From positions 124,001 through 188,000 of the forward strand of contig NZ_JAFG01000004.1 of NCBI RefSeq assembly GCF_000519305.1: 64,000 nt of DNA, in the 5' to 3' direction. Source of the DNA: Mesorhizobium ciceri WSM4083 (GTDB taxonomy: Bacteria > Pseudomonadota > Alphaproteobacteria > Rhizobiales > Rhizobiaceae). Below the pieces are notes generated by a model. The model made no database searches, was not told the DNA's origin, and saw only the letters and a program-made list of their open reading frames with translations. Shown in pieces: positions 38,650 through 46,784 of the stretch. The position numbers and the translations under genes were made by a program. Within the stretch, counting starts at the first letter, position 1. The number at the start of each line of letters is the position of its first letter.

Positions 38650-39905
38650 GATGAAACTCTTTCGATGCTCAATTTGTGCATGACCAACGTGCCAACGTAC
38701 CGAAATCGCCAGCTCTCAGCGATGGACGATGTTTCCAGCCGCAACACTTGCATGGGACACGCGCTTGGTCCGATTGCGAAATCCAGGCTCAACTGCCGCC
38801 GATTGAATGTGCCTTCCGGAATATCGAACCGAGCTATTTCGCCCGCCGGATCCGCGCATCTGATGGACCAGAACAGTTGCTTGGGCAGCTTCAGATTTCT
38901 CGCGGAGGCGATCAGGGAAATCCTGTAGGAGCCGGGAGGCAGTTCGACATATTGCTGGAGCGCGGCGTTCTTCACCGGCGTATTCAGAAATCGAACAGTC
39001 GCTCCGCTATCGCTTTCGCCGACATCGCGCGCACCGGCAAAGGTAATCTCCAGACCGGAGCGGTCGCGAACCTGCCAGTCGAATGGCTTGTCGCTGAGGA
39101 TCTGCTCAAAGCCGCCGTTGAAGATGTATCCGGCCAGTGTCCGCTCCTGATCGGTCAGACTGAACAGGAACAGGCGATAGGCCGCCTCGTATTCCTTCTG
39201 CCGGATGTACCCGTTGATTACGGCAGACAATTCCTTCGACGTCGGTTGTGAGCTCGATCCGGCAAGGTCCAGCAACAGTTGGCTTGCGACGCGCAGGCCC
39301 CGCGGATCCTTGCCAAGGGCGGAGAAAAGACTGGATCTCCACGGTGCCTCGATCCTTAAGGCTGCCAGGACAGCCTGATATCCGTCCCGGTTTGAAAGAA
39401 TAGCCGGCAAGCCCGCCGCAATGACTGGAAATCTGTCGGGCCACCGGCGCAGCAACGTGTCGATCTCGGCAACGGCCTTTGACAGGTCCCCCACCTCGAT
39501 CGAGCGATCGATCGATCTCTGAAGCGAATGGATTTCAGTCTTGGACAGCTTTCGAGCCTGATCGAAGAGTTCAAAAGCCTCATCTTTCTCGCCTTGTCGA
39601 TACTCAATCTCGCCTATCAGGCTGTAGAGCCGGGCATCGGCGACATTGAAACGAAGCGCGCCCTTGGCCTTTGTTGCCAAGACGTCGAGATCAACACCGT
39701 CGCCTGTTTCGCTCAACCGGCCGGCAATTTCGCCTATCAAGGCATCTATGTTCAACGGATCGAGCGCAAGTGAAACAGCCGGCGCTTCCGACTCAAGAAG
39801 CCGACTTAGCCCTATCGACGAAACCGCCAACACCAGAACGGAGGCGACGAACCAAACGCCTGAACGCCGGAGATTTCGCGTGAGCGGGCTGGCCTGCTCC
39901 GTCAT
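38646..39905 (-). CDS. Membrane-anchored TPR-like protein of the exopolysaccharide locus
   Basis: No named family is recognised. The 419 residues have one N-terminal membrane segment (about 17-34), a helix-repeat region resembling TPR units (ARLYSLIGEIEYRQGEKDEA; VGDLSKAVAEIDTLLRRWPD) and a C-terminal beta-rich part (QQYVELPPGSYRISLIASA) that may be a carbohydrate-binding-like sandwich. The ATG at 39905 is chosen because GAGGG lies 8 bases upstream. This makes the first 37 codons, including the membrane segment, overlap the 3' end of wzc in another frame. It is probably a periplasmic partner of Wzy or Wzc. Confidence 0.75.
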   Translation of the reverse strand: MTEQASPLTRNLRRSGVWFVASVLVLAVSSIGLSRLLESEAPAVSLALDPLNIDALIGEIAGRLSETGDGVDLDVLATKAKGALRFNVADARLYSLIGEIEYRQGEKDEAFELFDQARKLSKTEIHSLQRSIDRSIEVGDLSKAVAEIDTLLRRWPDRFPVIAAGLPAILSNRDGYQAVLAALRIEAPWRSSLFSALGKDPRGLRVASQLLLDLAGSSSQPTSKELSAVINGYIRQKEYEAAYRLFLFSLTDQERTLAGYIFNGGFEQILSDKPFDWQVRDRSGLEITFAGARDVGESDSGATVRFLNTPVKNAALQQYVELPPGSYRISLIASARNLKLPKQLFWSIRCADPAGEIARFDIPEGTFNRRQLSLDFAIGPSACPMQVLRLETSSIAESWRFRYVGTLVMHKLSIERVSS

Positions 39906-42171
39906 CGACTTTGCCCTCAATTTTCGGGGTACTCGCGCCATAGTCGTAGTACTGATAGTTCATGTATTTATAGGCGTAATTGTAGTCGAACTTGTTGACC
40001 GTAAATTTCGACATCGCCGCTCCGATCACATTCGCACCGGCTGAGCGCAGGCGCTTGAGTGCCGTTTTGGCTGACTTGCGTGTGACCTGATTGGTCGAAA
40101 CGACCATCAATGTGCCTTCGGCAAGCCGGCTGAGGATTGGTGCATCGGACAGACCGACGACCGGCGGGGCGTCGATGATGACCAGATCGAAGCGTTTGCC
40201 TAGGTTGGTCAAGATCAACGCCATCTTAGGCGACGAGAGCAGGTCGGCCGGATTCGGCGGAATCGTTCCGGACGTCAGCACGGTGACATTGGGATATTTC
40301 GTCGGTCTGAAAATGCCCGGCAGATCGTCCTTGCGAACGGTATTTGTCAGCAGGTTGCTCAACCCGATCGCATTGTCGAGGCCGAACAGCCGGTGCAGGT
40401 TGGGTTTGCGGAGATCGCCGTCGACAAGCAGAACCCTTGCGCCGAGTGCCGCGAAATCCTGGCCAAGCTTGAACGACGTGGTCGACTTGCCTTCCGACGG
40501 TTCCGAACTGGTCACCAGCAGCGATCGCGGCGCGCCCTCCGCACCGGAGAACTGCAGCGATGTTCGCAGCGAACGATAAGCCTCGGAGAGCCCGGATTTT
40601 TGATCGGCGATGCTGGCTATGAGTTCGCGGTCGCCGACAAGCGGCAGGATGCCGAGCATCGTCAGCCCCAGCTCTTTCTCGATCTGCTCCGGATTGGTGA
40701 AAGTGTTGTTCAGCAACTCGATGATGTAGATGATCGATGCAGCCAGGGCCATGAAAAGCGCGAGAGCGACTGCAAGATTGATGCTCAGACGTGGAGAATA
40801 GGGGGCTGTGGGCAGAGAAGCGAAATCGACTATCGCAGCGCTTTGCGTCTTGAGCTCCGAGCTAACGCCGACTTCATTCAGCTTGGCGATAAGGCTGTCA
40901 TACTGCGACCGGTTGGAGTCGACTTCGCGCTTCAGGATCGTGTATTTGATGTTCTTGTCGTTGAAGACGACCTGCTGCCTCTCCATCTCCGCGAGCTTGG
41001 ACTTGAGGTCGGTTTCCTTGTTCTGCGCTTCCTGATATTTCAGCCGCAATGAATCGGTTATCGCCAGCACGCCGTTGTTGTAGAGTCGCTGCAGTTCCTT
41101 GATCTGCGATTGCAATTGCTGCATTTCCGGAAAACCGGGCTTCAGGATGCCCAATTTCTGCTGATACTGGCTGGTCAGATCCGCCAGCTTATCGCTAAGC
41201 TTCTGCAGACCTTCGCTTTCCAGAACCGGACCGAGGCTCGACCCGCGGCCCTTTTCTATCTGATCGACCACCCGCCCCGCATCAAGACGCTCCTGGATTG
41301 CCGTGGCCAGGGCGGTGTTCAGGGCTTCGATGTTCGAGCCGATCAGCGATTTGTCGTCGCCGGTAACCGTGATGCCGGCATCTTTTGCATAGGTGACCAG
41401 TTCCTCTTCGGAGGTCTGCAGCTTTTGCTTCACCTGCAAAACCTGTTCCTGGATGAACTGCCGTGCCAGATCAGAGGTCTCGCTGGTCTGATCGAGACGT
41501 TGATCGATAAAACTCTGCGCGACCTGATTGGCCACGTCGCTTGCATATTTCGGCTTTTGATCGACGAAGGTGATCGATAGCAGGCTTGTATTGGTGACCA
41601 GATTGACCGTTAGATCTTCCTGGATGCGCTTGATGGCAATTGCCTCGCGCTCTTCGGGCGTTTTCTCCTCAATGGAAGGTGATTTGGACATCCCGAACGC
41701 ACGGTAAACAATATTGCTCGGGGAAAAGCTCGGCGTCGGAAACAGAAAGTCCGGCTTTTCGCCAAGCCCAAGCTGGAACACCACGCGCTGAGCCAATGCC
41801 CGGCTCTTCAGCTTCTCCCGTGCGGTCAGAAAGGCCCGGACGTCGCTGTTTTCGGAAACAACCTCAATGTCCTGAAACACTTTCGCCGAAGGCACCAGAA
41901 CTTCGAGCTGTGTCGTCGCCTGATACTTTGGTGTCTGCATCATCGTCACGATAACGCCGGCAACGAGTCCGGCTGCCGCCATCATGACGATCAGCCAGCG
42001 ATATTGTGCGATGTATAAAAGCAGCTTGAGCGGGTTGAACCCCTCATCCTGGCCCGCATAGTCGCGACCATAGGGACCGTAGTTTTGCGGCACGTCGTAA
42101 TAGGAGTCCGCGGACAGGGCCTGGCCATGTCCGGGTCCGGCAAGTTGGGGCTGCCTGTTGCGATCGAGCAT
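39793..42171 (-). CDS. wzc: Polysaccharide co-polymerase with BY-kinase domain
   Basis: Controls chain length and export of exopolysaccharide, in the manner of ExoP or Wzc. The 792 residues contain a Wzz-type domain with membrane segments near 58-78 and 463-485, a periplasmic coiled coil between them, and a cytoplasmic tyrosine-kinase domain: Walker A SSEPSEGKST (555-564), Walker A' LLVDGDLRKP (581-590) and Walker B LVIIDAPP (663-670). A cluster of eight Tyr lies between 730 and 744. An additional basic tail of about 48 residues follows the cluster, and its DNA also encodes the start of the TPR protein. Located 29 bp downstream of wza. Confidence 0.93.
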   Translation of the reverse strand: MLDRNRQPQLAGPGHGQALSADSYYDVPQNYGPYGRDYAGQDEGFNPLKLLLYIAQYRWLIVMMAAAGLVAGVIVTMMQTPKYQATTQLEVLVPSAKVFQDIEVVSENSDVRAFLTAREKLKSRALAQRVVFQLGLGEKPDFLFPTPSFSPSNIVYRAFGMSKSPSIEEKTPEEREAIAIKRIQEDLTVNLVTNTSLLSITFVDQKPKYASDVANQVAQSFIDQRLDQTSETSDLARQFIQEQVLQVKQKLQTSEEELVTYAKDAGITVTGDDKSLIGSNIEALNTALATAIQERLDAGRVVDQIEKGRGSSLGPVLESEGLQKLSDKLADLTSQYQQKLGILKPGFPEMQQLQSQIKELQRLYNNGVLAITDSLRLKYQEAQNKETDLKSKLAEMERQQVVFNDKNIKYTILKREVDSNRSQYDSLIAKLNEVGVSSELKTQSAAIVDFASLPTAPYSPRLSINLAVALALFMALAASIIYIIELLNNTFTNPEQIEKELGLTMLGILPLVGDRELIASIADQKSGLSEAYRSLRTSLQFSGAEGAPRSLLVTSSEPSEGKSTTSFKLGQDFAALGARVLLVDGDLRKPNLHRLFGLDNAIGLSNLLTNTVRKDDLPGIFRPTKYPNVTVLTSGTIPPNPADLLSSPKMALILTNLGKRFDLVIIDAPPVVGLSDAPILSRLAEGTLMVVSTNQVTRKSAKTALKRLRSAGANVIGAAMSKFTVNKFDYNYAYKYMNYQYYDYGASTPKIEGKVDDGAGQPAHAKSPAFRRLVRRLRSGVGGFVDRAKSAS

Positions 42172-42200
42172 GCGCGAGGTGATCCTGGGGTTGTCCGTGT

Positions 42201-42983
42201 CTACGGAATGACCGCAATGCGGGCAGCACTGGAGGCGAGGCCCAGCGCATCCTTCAAATTGTTCATCGCGATTTTCGACTTCGAAGCAAAAACGACGACC
42301 ACGTCGCCGCCATAGATGCGCGGGTTGCGGTTCTTGCCGGCGCGGATTTCCTCGACATTGTAATTTGCGACCAGCTTGTTTTGGCCGACATTGCGATAGA
42401 CGAAGACCTTGCCGGCATCACCGACCGGATTGAACCCTCCGGCAAGGGCGATCGCGTCGAGCAAGGAAGCGCTGCTGGACACCGGATAAATGCCGGCCTT
42501 GTTGACTTCACCATCGACCGTGATGCGCTGGCCGATGGACTCCTTGACGAAAATGGTCACGTCAGGCGACTGCAAGTACTTTTCACCGTAGGCAGTCTCG
42601 ATTTCCTTCTCGAGCTGACGAACGGTCTTGCCGGCTGCAGTCATGGTTCCAATCAGCGGAAGTGAAATCTGTCCGCCTGCGTCGACCTGAACTGTTCTGT
42701 TCAAATTATCGACCTGGAACACACTGACCTCAAGCACATCGTTGGCAGACAGCGGCTGCTCGCTGCCGTTCTGGGTATTCTGCGGCGGCGGGAGATCCTT
42801 GACCACCTGCAGCGTACCACCGCCAGAGAGCGCCGAGGAAGACGCCGTCGGCTGCAGCGCATCGACAGAACTGGTGGAGGACGTCGATGTCGACGACGTG
42901 CTTGCGCAAGCAGATATCGCTAGCGATGCGAGCAAAGCGGGCACGGTGCCCGCATGACTTCTTGCAAGATCGAAAATGCCCAT
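42201..42983 (-). CDS. wza: Outer-membrane polysaccharide export lipoprotein
   Basis: Wza/ExoF-like protein of 260 residues. A lipoprotein signal is visible (LLASLAISAC, lipobox Cys near residue 26), followed by a Ser/Thr-rich linker. The Poly_export domain has LSANDVLEVSVFQVDNLNRT and ISLPLIGTMTAAGKTVRQL, and SLBB-type repeats follow (GQRITVDGEVNKAGIYPV). ATG 42983 shares one base with the stop of the preceding phosphatase gene (TGATG). The protein is shorter than E. coli Wza and resembles the short alphaproteobacterial form. Confidence 0.92.
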   Translation of the reverse strand: MGIFDLARSHAGTVPALLASLAISACASTSSTSTSSTSSVDALQPTASSSALSGGGTLQVVKDLPPPQNTQNGSEQPLSANDVLEVSVFQVDNLNRTVQVDAGGQISLPLIGTMTAAGKTVRQLEKEIETAYGEKYLQSPDVTIFVKESIGQRITVDGEVNKAGIYPVSSSASLLDAIALAGGFNPVGDAGKVFVYRNVGQNKLVANYNVEEIRAGKNRNPRIYGGDVVVVFASKSKIAMNNLKDALGLASSAARIAVIP

Positions 42984-43792
42984 CAAAGAGCCCCACTCTT
43001 GAACAACCGGCCCAATCCGCCAAACCGCCCCGCACTGCTGCCGCCCGATTTTCTCGCACTTTGCTTTCCGATGGGCACAAGCGGCCGATCCTGCAATATC
43101 GCGTCCGGGCGTTTCACTGCCATGTTGTAAGCCTCATCTTCCCCACACCGGTCCGCGATGGCGACAACCGCCTGGGAAAGCCCTGGCCGCCGCCGGCTGG
43201 CGCCGTGCGTGTCGGAGGCGACAATATCCACCCTGCCCTCATCCAGAAGCTTCTCCGAGTAGTAGAGCGCCGTACGTCCAAAGGCTCCCGTCACAGAATC
43301 AGCCGTAAGCTGAATAAGGCAGCCTAGCGTATTCAACCTCTCGATGACGTCGTAATTCGCCTTGATCCAGGTCAACCGCTCTGGATGAGTGAGGATCGGC
43401 ACGAAGCCCGCGCCTATGAGACGGGCGGCGAAGTCTTCGAGCCGCGGAGGCAGAATGTGATGTGGCGGTTCGAACAGAAAATAGCGGGATCCGTTCAGAG
43501 TCGGCACCGTACCAAGCCTCAATCGATCGGGTAGATCAGGCGCGAGATGAACATCAGCGCCAACGTATAGGGTAAGCGGTATGGCCGCGCGATGAAGCTC
43601 CCGTTCCAACGCCTGAACAGCCTCGGCAATGTTTGGCGTGGCGTTCTCGTAAACCCCAGGCATCACATGCGGCGTACATGCCATATGCGTTGTACCGTCG
43701 GCCACTGCCAGCCGTGCCATCTCCAGCGACATGGCCAAGTCAGGAGAGCCGTCATCGAGACCGGGCAGGATATGTGAATGCAGGTCGATCAT
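42983..43792 (-). CDS. PHP-type protein-tyrosine phosphatase (CpsB/YwqE-like)
   Basis: Metal-dependent phosphatase that dephosphorylates BY-kinases such as the neighbouring Wzc. The 269 residues begin MIDLHSHILPGLDDGSPD (H-x-H metal site), then MACTPHVMPGVY, ILTHPERLTWI and VDIVASDTHGASRRRPGL (Asp-x-His). The start ATG 43792 is the only one that places the H-x-H motif at the N-terminus as in the family, although no clear ribosome-binding site precedes it. A non-core C-terminal tail is basic. It heads the phosphatase-wza-wzc-TPR-wzy unit. Confidence 0.9.
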   Translation of the reverse strand: MIDLHSHILPGLDDGSPDLAMSLEMARLAVADGTTHMACTPHVMPGVYENATPNIAEAVQALERELHRAAIPLTLYVGADVHLAPDLPDRLRLGTVPTLNGSRYFLFEPPHHILPPRLEDFAARLIGAGFVPILTHPERLTWIKANYDVIERLNTLGCLIQLTADSVTGAFGRTALYYSEKLLDEGRVDIVASDTHGASRRRPGLSQAVVAIADRCGEDEAYNMAVKRPDAILQDRPLVPIGKQSARKSGGSSAGRFGGLGRLFKSGAL

Positions 43793-43839
43793 TGGCGTTT
43801 CTGGTTGAGAGGAGGCAAAACTTCGCCTCGCCAAAATAG

Positions 43840-43901
43840 AAATGCGTCACCCGCATGAAGGCGAATGACGCATTTGACAAATTTACACAAAACAGCGGGT
43901 G
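43840..43901 (-). promoter_or_regulatory. Terminator with competing stem before the export operon
   Basis: On the minus-strand transcript AAATGCGTCA (43875-43866) and TGACGCATTT (43849-43840) form a perfect 10-bp stem with a 16-base loop, followed by CTATTTT. An earlier segment CACCCGC (43901-43895) is complementary to GCGGGTG (43854-43848), which overlaps the right arm of the terminator stem. The two pairings exclude each other, as in an attenuator. It lies between the secreted-protein gene and the phosphatase gene. The stems are visible; regulation is inferred. Confidence 0.55.
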
Positions 43902-43912
43902 TCGTATGCCGC

Positions 43913-44407
43913 CTACCGGCTGACCGCGTCGTCGTCATCCTGCAGGCCGATAATAAGGGCGGCGGCACCACCAACGGCGGCGCCGCCCAGGAGAACCGGC
44001 AGCATGCCAGGCTCTGAACTGGCGGGCACGGTCGTCGTAGCTGGCGTCCCAAGCGAAACGCACATGCCGCCTTCGACAGGGTCAATCTTGACGGTGGCAT
44101 TGGCTGGAATATCGAGCGCGCAATTGGCTCCGACAGCCAGCGAAGCGGACGCCTGCGCCCCGGTCATGATGCGCGCGCCCGCATACACCGGCGCCTCGGC
44201 ATCCACCCCTGCATAGCCGCCGGCCTGGGACATCTGGACATCACCCTGGACCTGCGTAAGACGACCTATCGCGTCTTCGGACGCCGGCACGGTTGCAAGA
44301 CAGGAACAGGTTTGCTGGGCTACAGCTTCGGGCGCAGCGAACAGGAGGCCCCCTGCGACGAATGCAACAAAAGCAAAAACAGCCCCGAACCGATGGCAAC
44401 TCATCAT
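43913..44407 (-). CDS. Secreted four-Cys protein with hydrophobic C-terminus and DDDDAVSR tail
   Basis: Unknown function. The 164 residues have a signal peptide ending near AVAQ (residue 31), a mature start with CSC (Cys34, Cys36), a FecR-like stretch (LTQVQGDVQMSQAGGYAG; AGARIMTGAQASASLAVG), two further cysteines (96 and 116), a hydrophobic segment (135-155, MLPVLLGGAAVGGAAALIIG) and the acidic tail QDDDDAVSR. It is a paralogue of the protein at 44562-45047, with the same Cys spacing (20 residues between the last two) and the same kind of tail. GGTGGGG precedes the start by about five bases. It lies directly upstream of the export operon. Confidence 0.8.
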   Translation of the reverse strand: MMSCHRFGAVFAFVAFVAGGLLFAAPEAVAQQTCSCLATVPASEDAIGRLTQVQGDVQMSQAGGYAGVDAEAPVYAGARIMTGAQASASLAVGANCALDIPANATVKIDPVEGGMCVSLGTPATTTVPASSEPGMLPVLLGGAAVGGAAALIIGLQDDDDAVSR

Positions 44408-44561
44408 TTTTACCCCACCAAAACCTGCAACTCGCCCTGTCGGTACGAATTACACCCGCCCGCCCCGAGCAATAGAGCAATATGGTTAACAAACCCAATA
44501 AACGAGCAGGCCCGCGGCCAATCCAGACCCCTCTACAGCGGCCGCCCCCGCCATGTCTTCG

Positions 44562-45047
44562 TCAGCGGCTGACGCCGTTGTCGTCATCCTGCGTCGCCGC
44601 GAGCACGCCAGACGTCAGAAGCGCGCCGGCGAAAATCGCCTCCGGCGGACCGAACCCGGCGCCGCCGCCAGAGGGCTGAATAGCAGCCGTCTGCTCAGAG
44701 CCGACAAGCTTGAGGCAAATGTTGTTGCCAAGGCGGGAAACGTCGAGGCTCGAATTGGCCGAAACCTCCAGATTGCAGCCGCCGACCAGAACGGAGGCCG
44801 CGCCCTTGGCGCCAACCACCACACGGCTGCCGAAACCGAGCGCGCTTCCAACCTTGGCAGCGCCATAGCCCGCCGTCTGCGACACCATCACATCACCGAT
44901 GGCGGAACGGATGGATCCGATCGGGTTTGCCGAACCTTGATAGGGTGTCGCGCAGCTGCACGAAGCATCCTGGGCAAACGATGAAGCTGGACCAAACCCG
45001 ATTGACACGACAAATACGGCAAGCGCAGTTTTAACCACAAGGTTCAT
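44562..45047 (-). CDS. Secreted four-Cys protein with hydrophobic C-terminus and DDDNGVSR tail
   Basis: Unknown function; paralogue of 43913-44407. The 161 residues have a signal peptide ending near SSFAQ (residue 26), CSC at Cys30 and Cys32, Cys91 and Cys111, and the shared pattern IGDVMVSQTAGYG, then VVVGAKGAASVLVGG. The C-terminal hydrophobic segment (about 136-151) ends in TQDDDNGVSR. The four cysteines, all in the mature part, suggest two disulfides in the periplasm. The 154 bp between the two genes shows no further ORF. A role in exopolysaccharide export is inferred only from position. Confidence 0.8.
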   Translation of the reverse strand: MNLVVKTALAVFVVSIGFGPASSFAQDASCSCATPYQGSANPIGSIRSAIGDVMVSQTAGYGAAKVGSALGFGSRVVVGAKGAASVLVGGCNLEVSANSSLDVSRLGNNICLKLVGSEQTAAIQPSGGGAGFGPPEAIFAGALLTSGVLAATQDDDNGVSR

Positions 45048-45231
45048 CAGTCTTCGATCCCTTCTTGCTGCACCACTTCAGACGCACCCAGTCAAAGGCA
45101 TTGCATCAGCGCGTACCAGTTTTTGGCCACAATTCCAACCTGTTTCGCGCGCGCGAGGCGATTTAAGCTGACGCGTGTCTGTCCAAGCACAGTACTTTAG
45201 CCAGATCGCATTAATAGTTTTCGACTACCTG

Positions 45232-45507
45232 TCACAGGTTTCTTACTATCGGGCAAAAATTTGAGGTCTCCTTTCCGCGGTGACTGGCTCGATAAGCTTT
45301 GACCAAGTTGAGCGCGCCAAACCTTTCGCCAACCAACCTAATATATTGAATTATCAATACATTTTTCGGTAGATATTCCTTGATGGCAGCCGCGCGATTT
45401 CGACCATTGGTCGTGCTGACAGCATGTAATTCGAGATCGGCTCGATACCAATCGCGGCCAACGGGGTAGGCGGCCGGCTCGGCTACCCATTCCTGCTCTC
45501 CCGCCAT
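45232..45507 (-). CDS. Unknown small protein downstream of fic
   Basis: I do not recognise it. The frame is open up to 45684, where it overlaps the fic 3' end in another phase. The start taken here is ATG 45507 (MAGEQEWVAEPAAY) with GGAG nine bases upstream, giving 91 residues; ATG 45522 and 45618 are alternatives. No signal peptide or motif is visible. The region is AT-richer than its surroundings, so it could be a real accessory gene or a remnant. The 184 bp from 45048 to 45231 shows no gene. Confidence 0.3.
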   Translation of the reverse strand: MAGEQEWVAEPAAYPVGRDWYRADLELHAVSTTNGRNRAAAIKEYLPKNVLIIQYIRLVGERFGALNLVKAYRASHRGKETSNFCPIVRNL

Positions 45508-45574
45508 AGAGATCTGCTCCATGCCCCAACCGCGATCCAACTCACCAAGTCGACGTGCCTCAGACTTGGCGCCT

Positions 45575-46633
45575 TTACCGCCTATTTTGGCCGTACCACG
45601 TTCCCTTGCCGGTTCCATGTTGGGCCAGATGGTTCGCGTCGACCAGAATAGCCAAGTGTTTTTTGACGGTGTTTCGGTTTGCACCTGTCAAGTTGACGAT
45701 CTCGCTGATGGTTATGCGCCCACGCTCGTTGATGGCCTCAACGATTTGCAGAGAGAGTTCGGGCAACCTGCCGAGCACAAGGCGTTCCCGTTCGATTTTT
45801 TTCTCCAACCTCCGCTTTTGCTGCTGCAGAGCGCGCAGGAAGTACACAGCCCATGGCTGCCAATTGGGGTTCGGGCTGCGGATCGTCTTCTGGGTCTGGC
45901 GTAGCGCCAGATAGTAGCCTTCCTTGCTGTTCTCAATCACGCTTTCGAGGGAAGAGTAAGGCACATACGCATATCCGCTGCGCATCAGCAGGAGCGTCGT
46001 CAGAACGCGCGACAGCCGTCCATTGCCGTCCTGGAATGGGTGTATCTCCAGAAACACCACCGTGAAGATTGCGACGACAAGCAGAGGGTGCAGGCTTTGC
46101 TCGTTGAGTGTGTCGCGTGTCCACTCGACAAGCTCTTTCATCCGCTTCGGCGTATCGAAAGGCGTTGCCGTTTCGAAGATGACGCCGATCTCTTTTCCGT
46201 CGGCATCGAACGCACTGACATTATTGGCGAGTGTCTTATATGCACCGCGATGGCGTTCATCCTTGTTGCTGAACGCCAGCAGATCACGGTGTAGCTGTGT
46301 CAGGTGGTTTTCGGTCAGATCAATCGCATCGAAATGCGTGAAGATCATTTCCATGACCTGCGCATATCCGGCGACTTCCTGCTCGTCTCGGGACTCAAAG
46401 AATTTGATGTCGAGGTTGGCGATAAGCCGCTCCACTTCGCCGTCAGTAAGCCTGCTTCCTTCGATACGGGTAGAAGAGCCGATGCTCTCGATGGTCGCAA
46501 CGCGGCGCAGAGCCGATAGGCGCTCCGGAGCGAGCGCGCCCAGCGCCCGCCAAGCCCCTTTGAATTCGTCGATCTCCGAGACCAGAGCAAGGATCTCGGT
46601 GGTAATTTGCAGGGAGTCGATCTTCAGGGTCAT
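45575..46633 (-). CDS. Fic-domain protein with C-terminal winged helix
   Basis: Probable AMP-transferase (AMPylation or related) of 352 residues. The Fic motif is complete: HPFQDGNGRLSR (198-209). An N-terminal inhibitory helix motif [S/T]xxxE[G/N] is present as STRIEG (54-59), typical of class II self-inhibited Fic proteins. The C-terminus (INERGRITISEIVNLTGANR, then NTVKKHLAILVD) is a winged-helix DNA-binding domain. ATG 46633 is used; the 38 upstream codons contain the promoter and repeats. It interrupts an exopolysaccharide locus without a clear functional link, which suggests insertion as an accessory gene. Confidence 0.9.
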   Translation of the reverse strand: MTLKIDSLQITTEILALVSEIDEFKGAWRALGALAPERLSALRRVATIESIGSSTRIEGSRLTDGEVERLIANLDIKFFESRDEQEVAGYAQVMEMIFTHFDAIDLTENHLTQLHRDLLAFSNKDERHRGAYKTLANNVSAFDADGKEIGVIFETATPFDTPKRMKELVEWTRDTLNEQSLHPLLVVAIFTVVFLEIHPFQDGNGRLSRVLTTLLLMRSGYAYVPYSSLESVIENSKEGYYLALRQTQKTIRSPNPNWQPWAVYFLRALQQQKRRLEKKIERERLVLGRLPELSLQIVEAINERGRITISEIVNLTGANRNTVKKHLAILVDANHLAQHGTGKGTWYGQNRR

Positions 46634-46705
46634 ACCCACAAATATACCCAAAAATACCCGAAAATTCAAGAACCGACATACCCAATAAAGGACCCATAAA
46701 TACCC
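46632..46705 (-). promoter_or_regulatory. fic promoter with five phased GGGTAT repeats
   Basis: On the minus strand TTGAAT (46669-46664) and TATATT (46646-46641) are separated by exactly 17 bases, a good sigma-70 promoter. Only seven bases lie between TATATT and the ATG, so transcription would begin at or next to the start codon (leaderless mRNA). GGGTAT occurs five times, with plus-strand starts at 46632, 46644, 46654, 46678 and 46700. The spacings 12, 10, 24 and 22 are close to whole DNA turns. They overlap the promoter and look like an operator, possibly for the Fic winged helix itself. Confidence 0.68.
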
Positions 46706-46784
46706 AAATGCGGGCAGCCGGCCAGATTGAGAACAAGACCCACTCACTTCGCCGCAGAGCTTCCGGTCTGTACTGGCGACCTGC

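Noticed and set aside
43913..45047. C-terminal tails as a PEP-CTERM/exosortase or LPXTG-type sorting signal
   Set aside because: Those signals place the motif before the hydrophobic segment and basic residues after it; here the acidic tail comes after the segment and no exosortase gene is visible.
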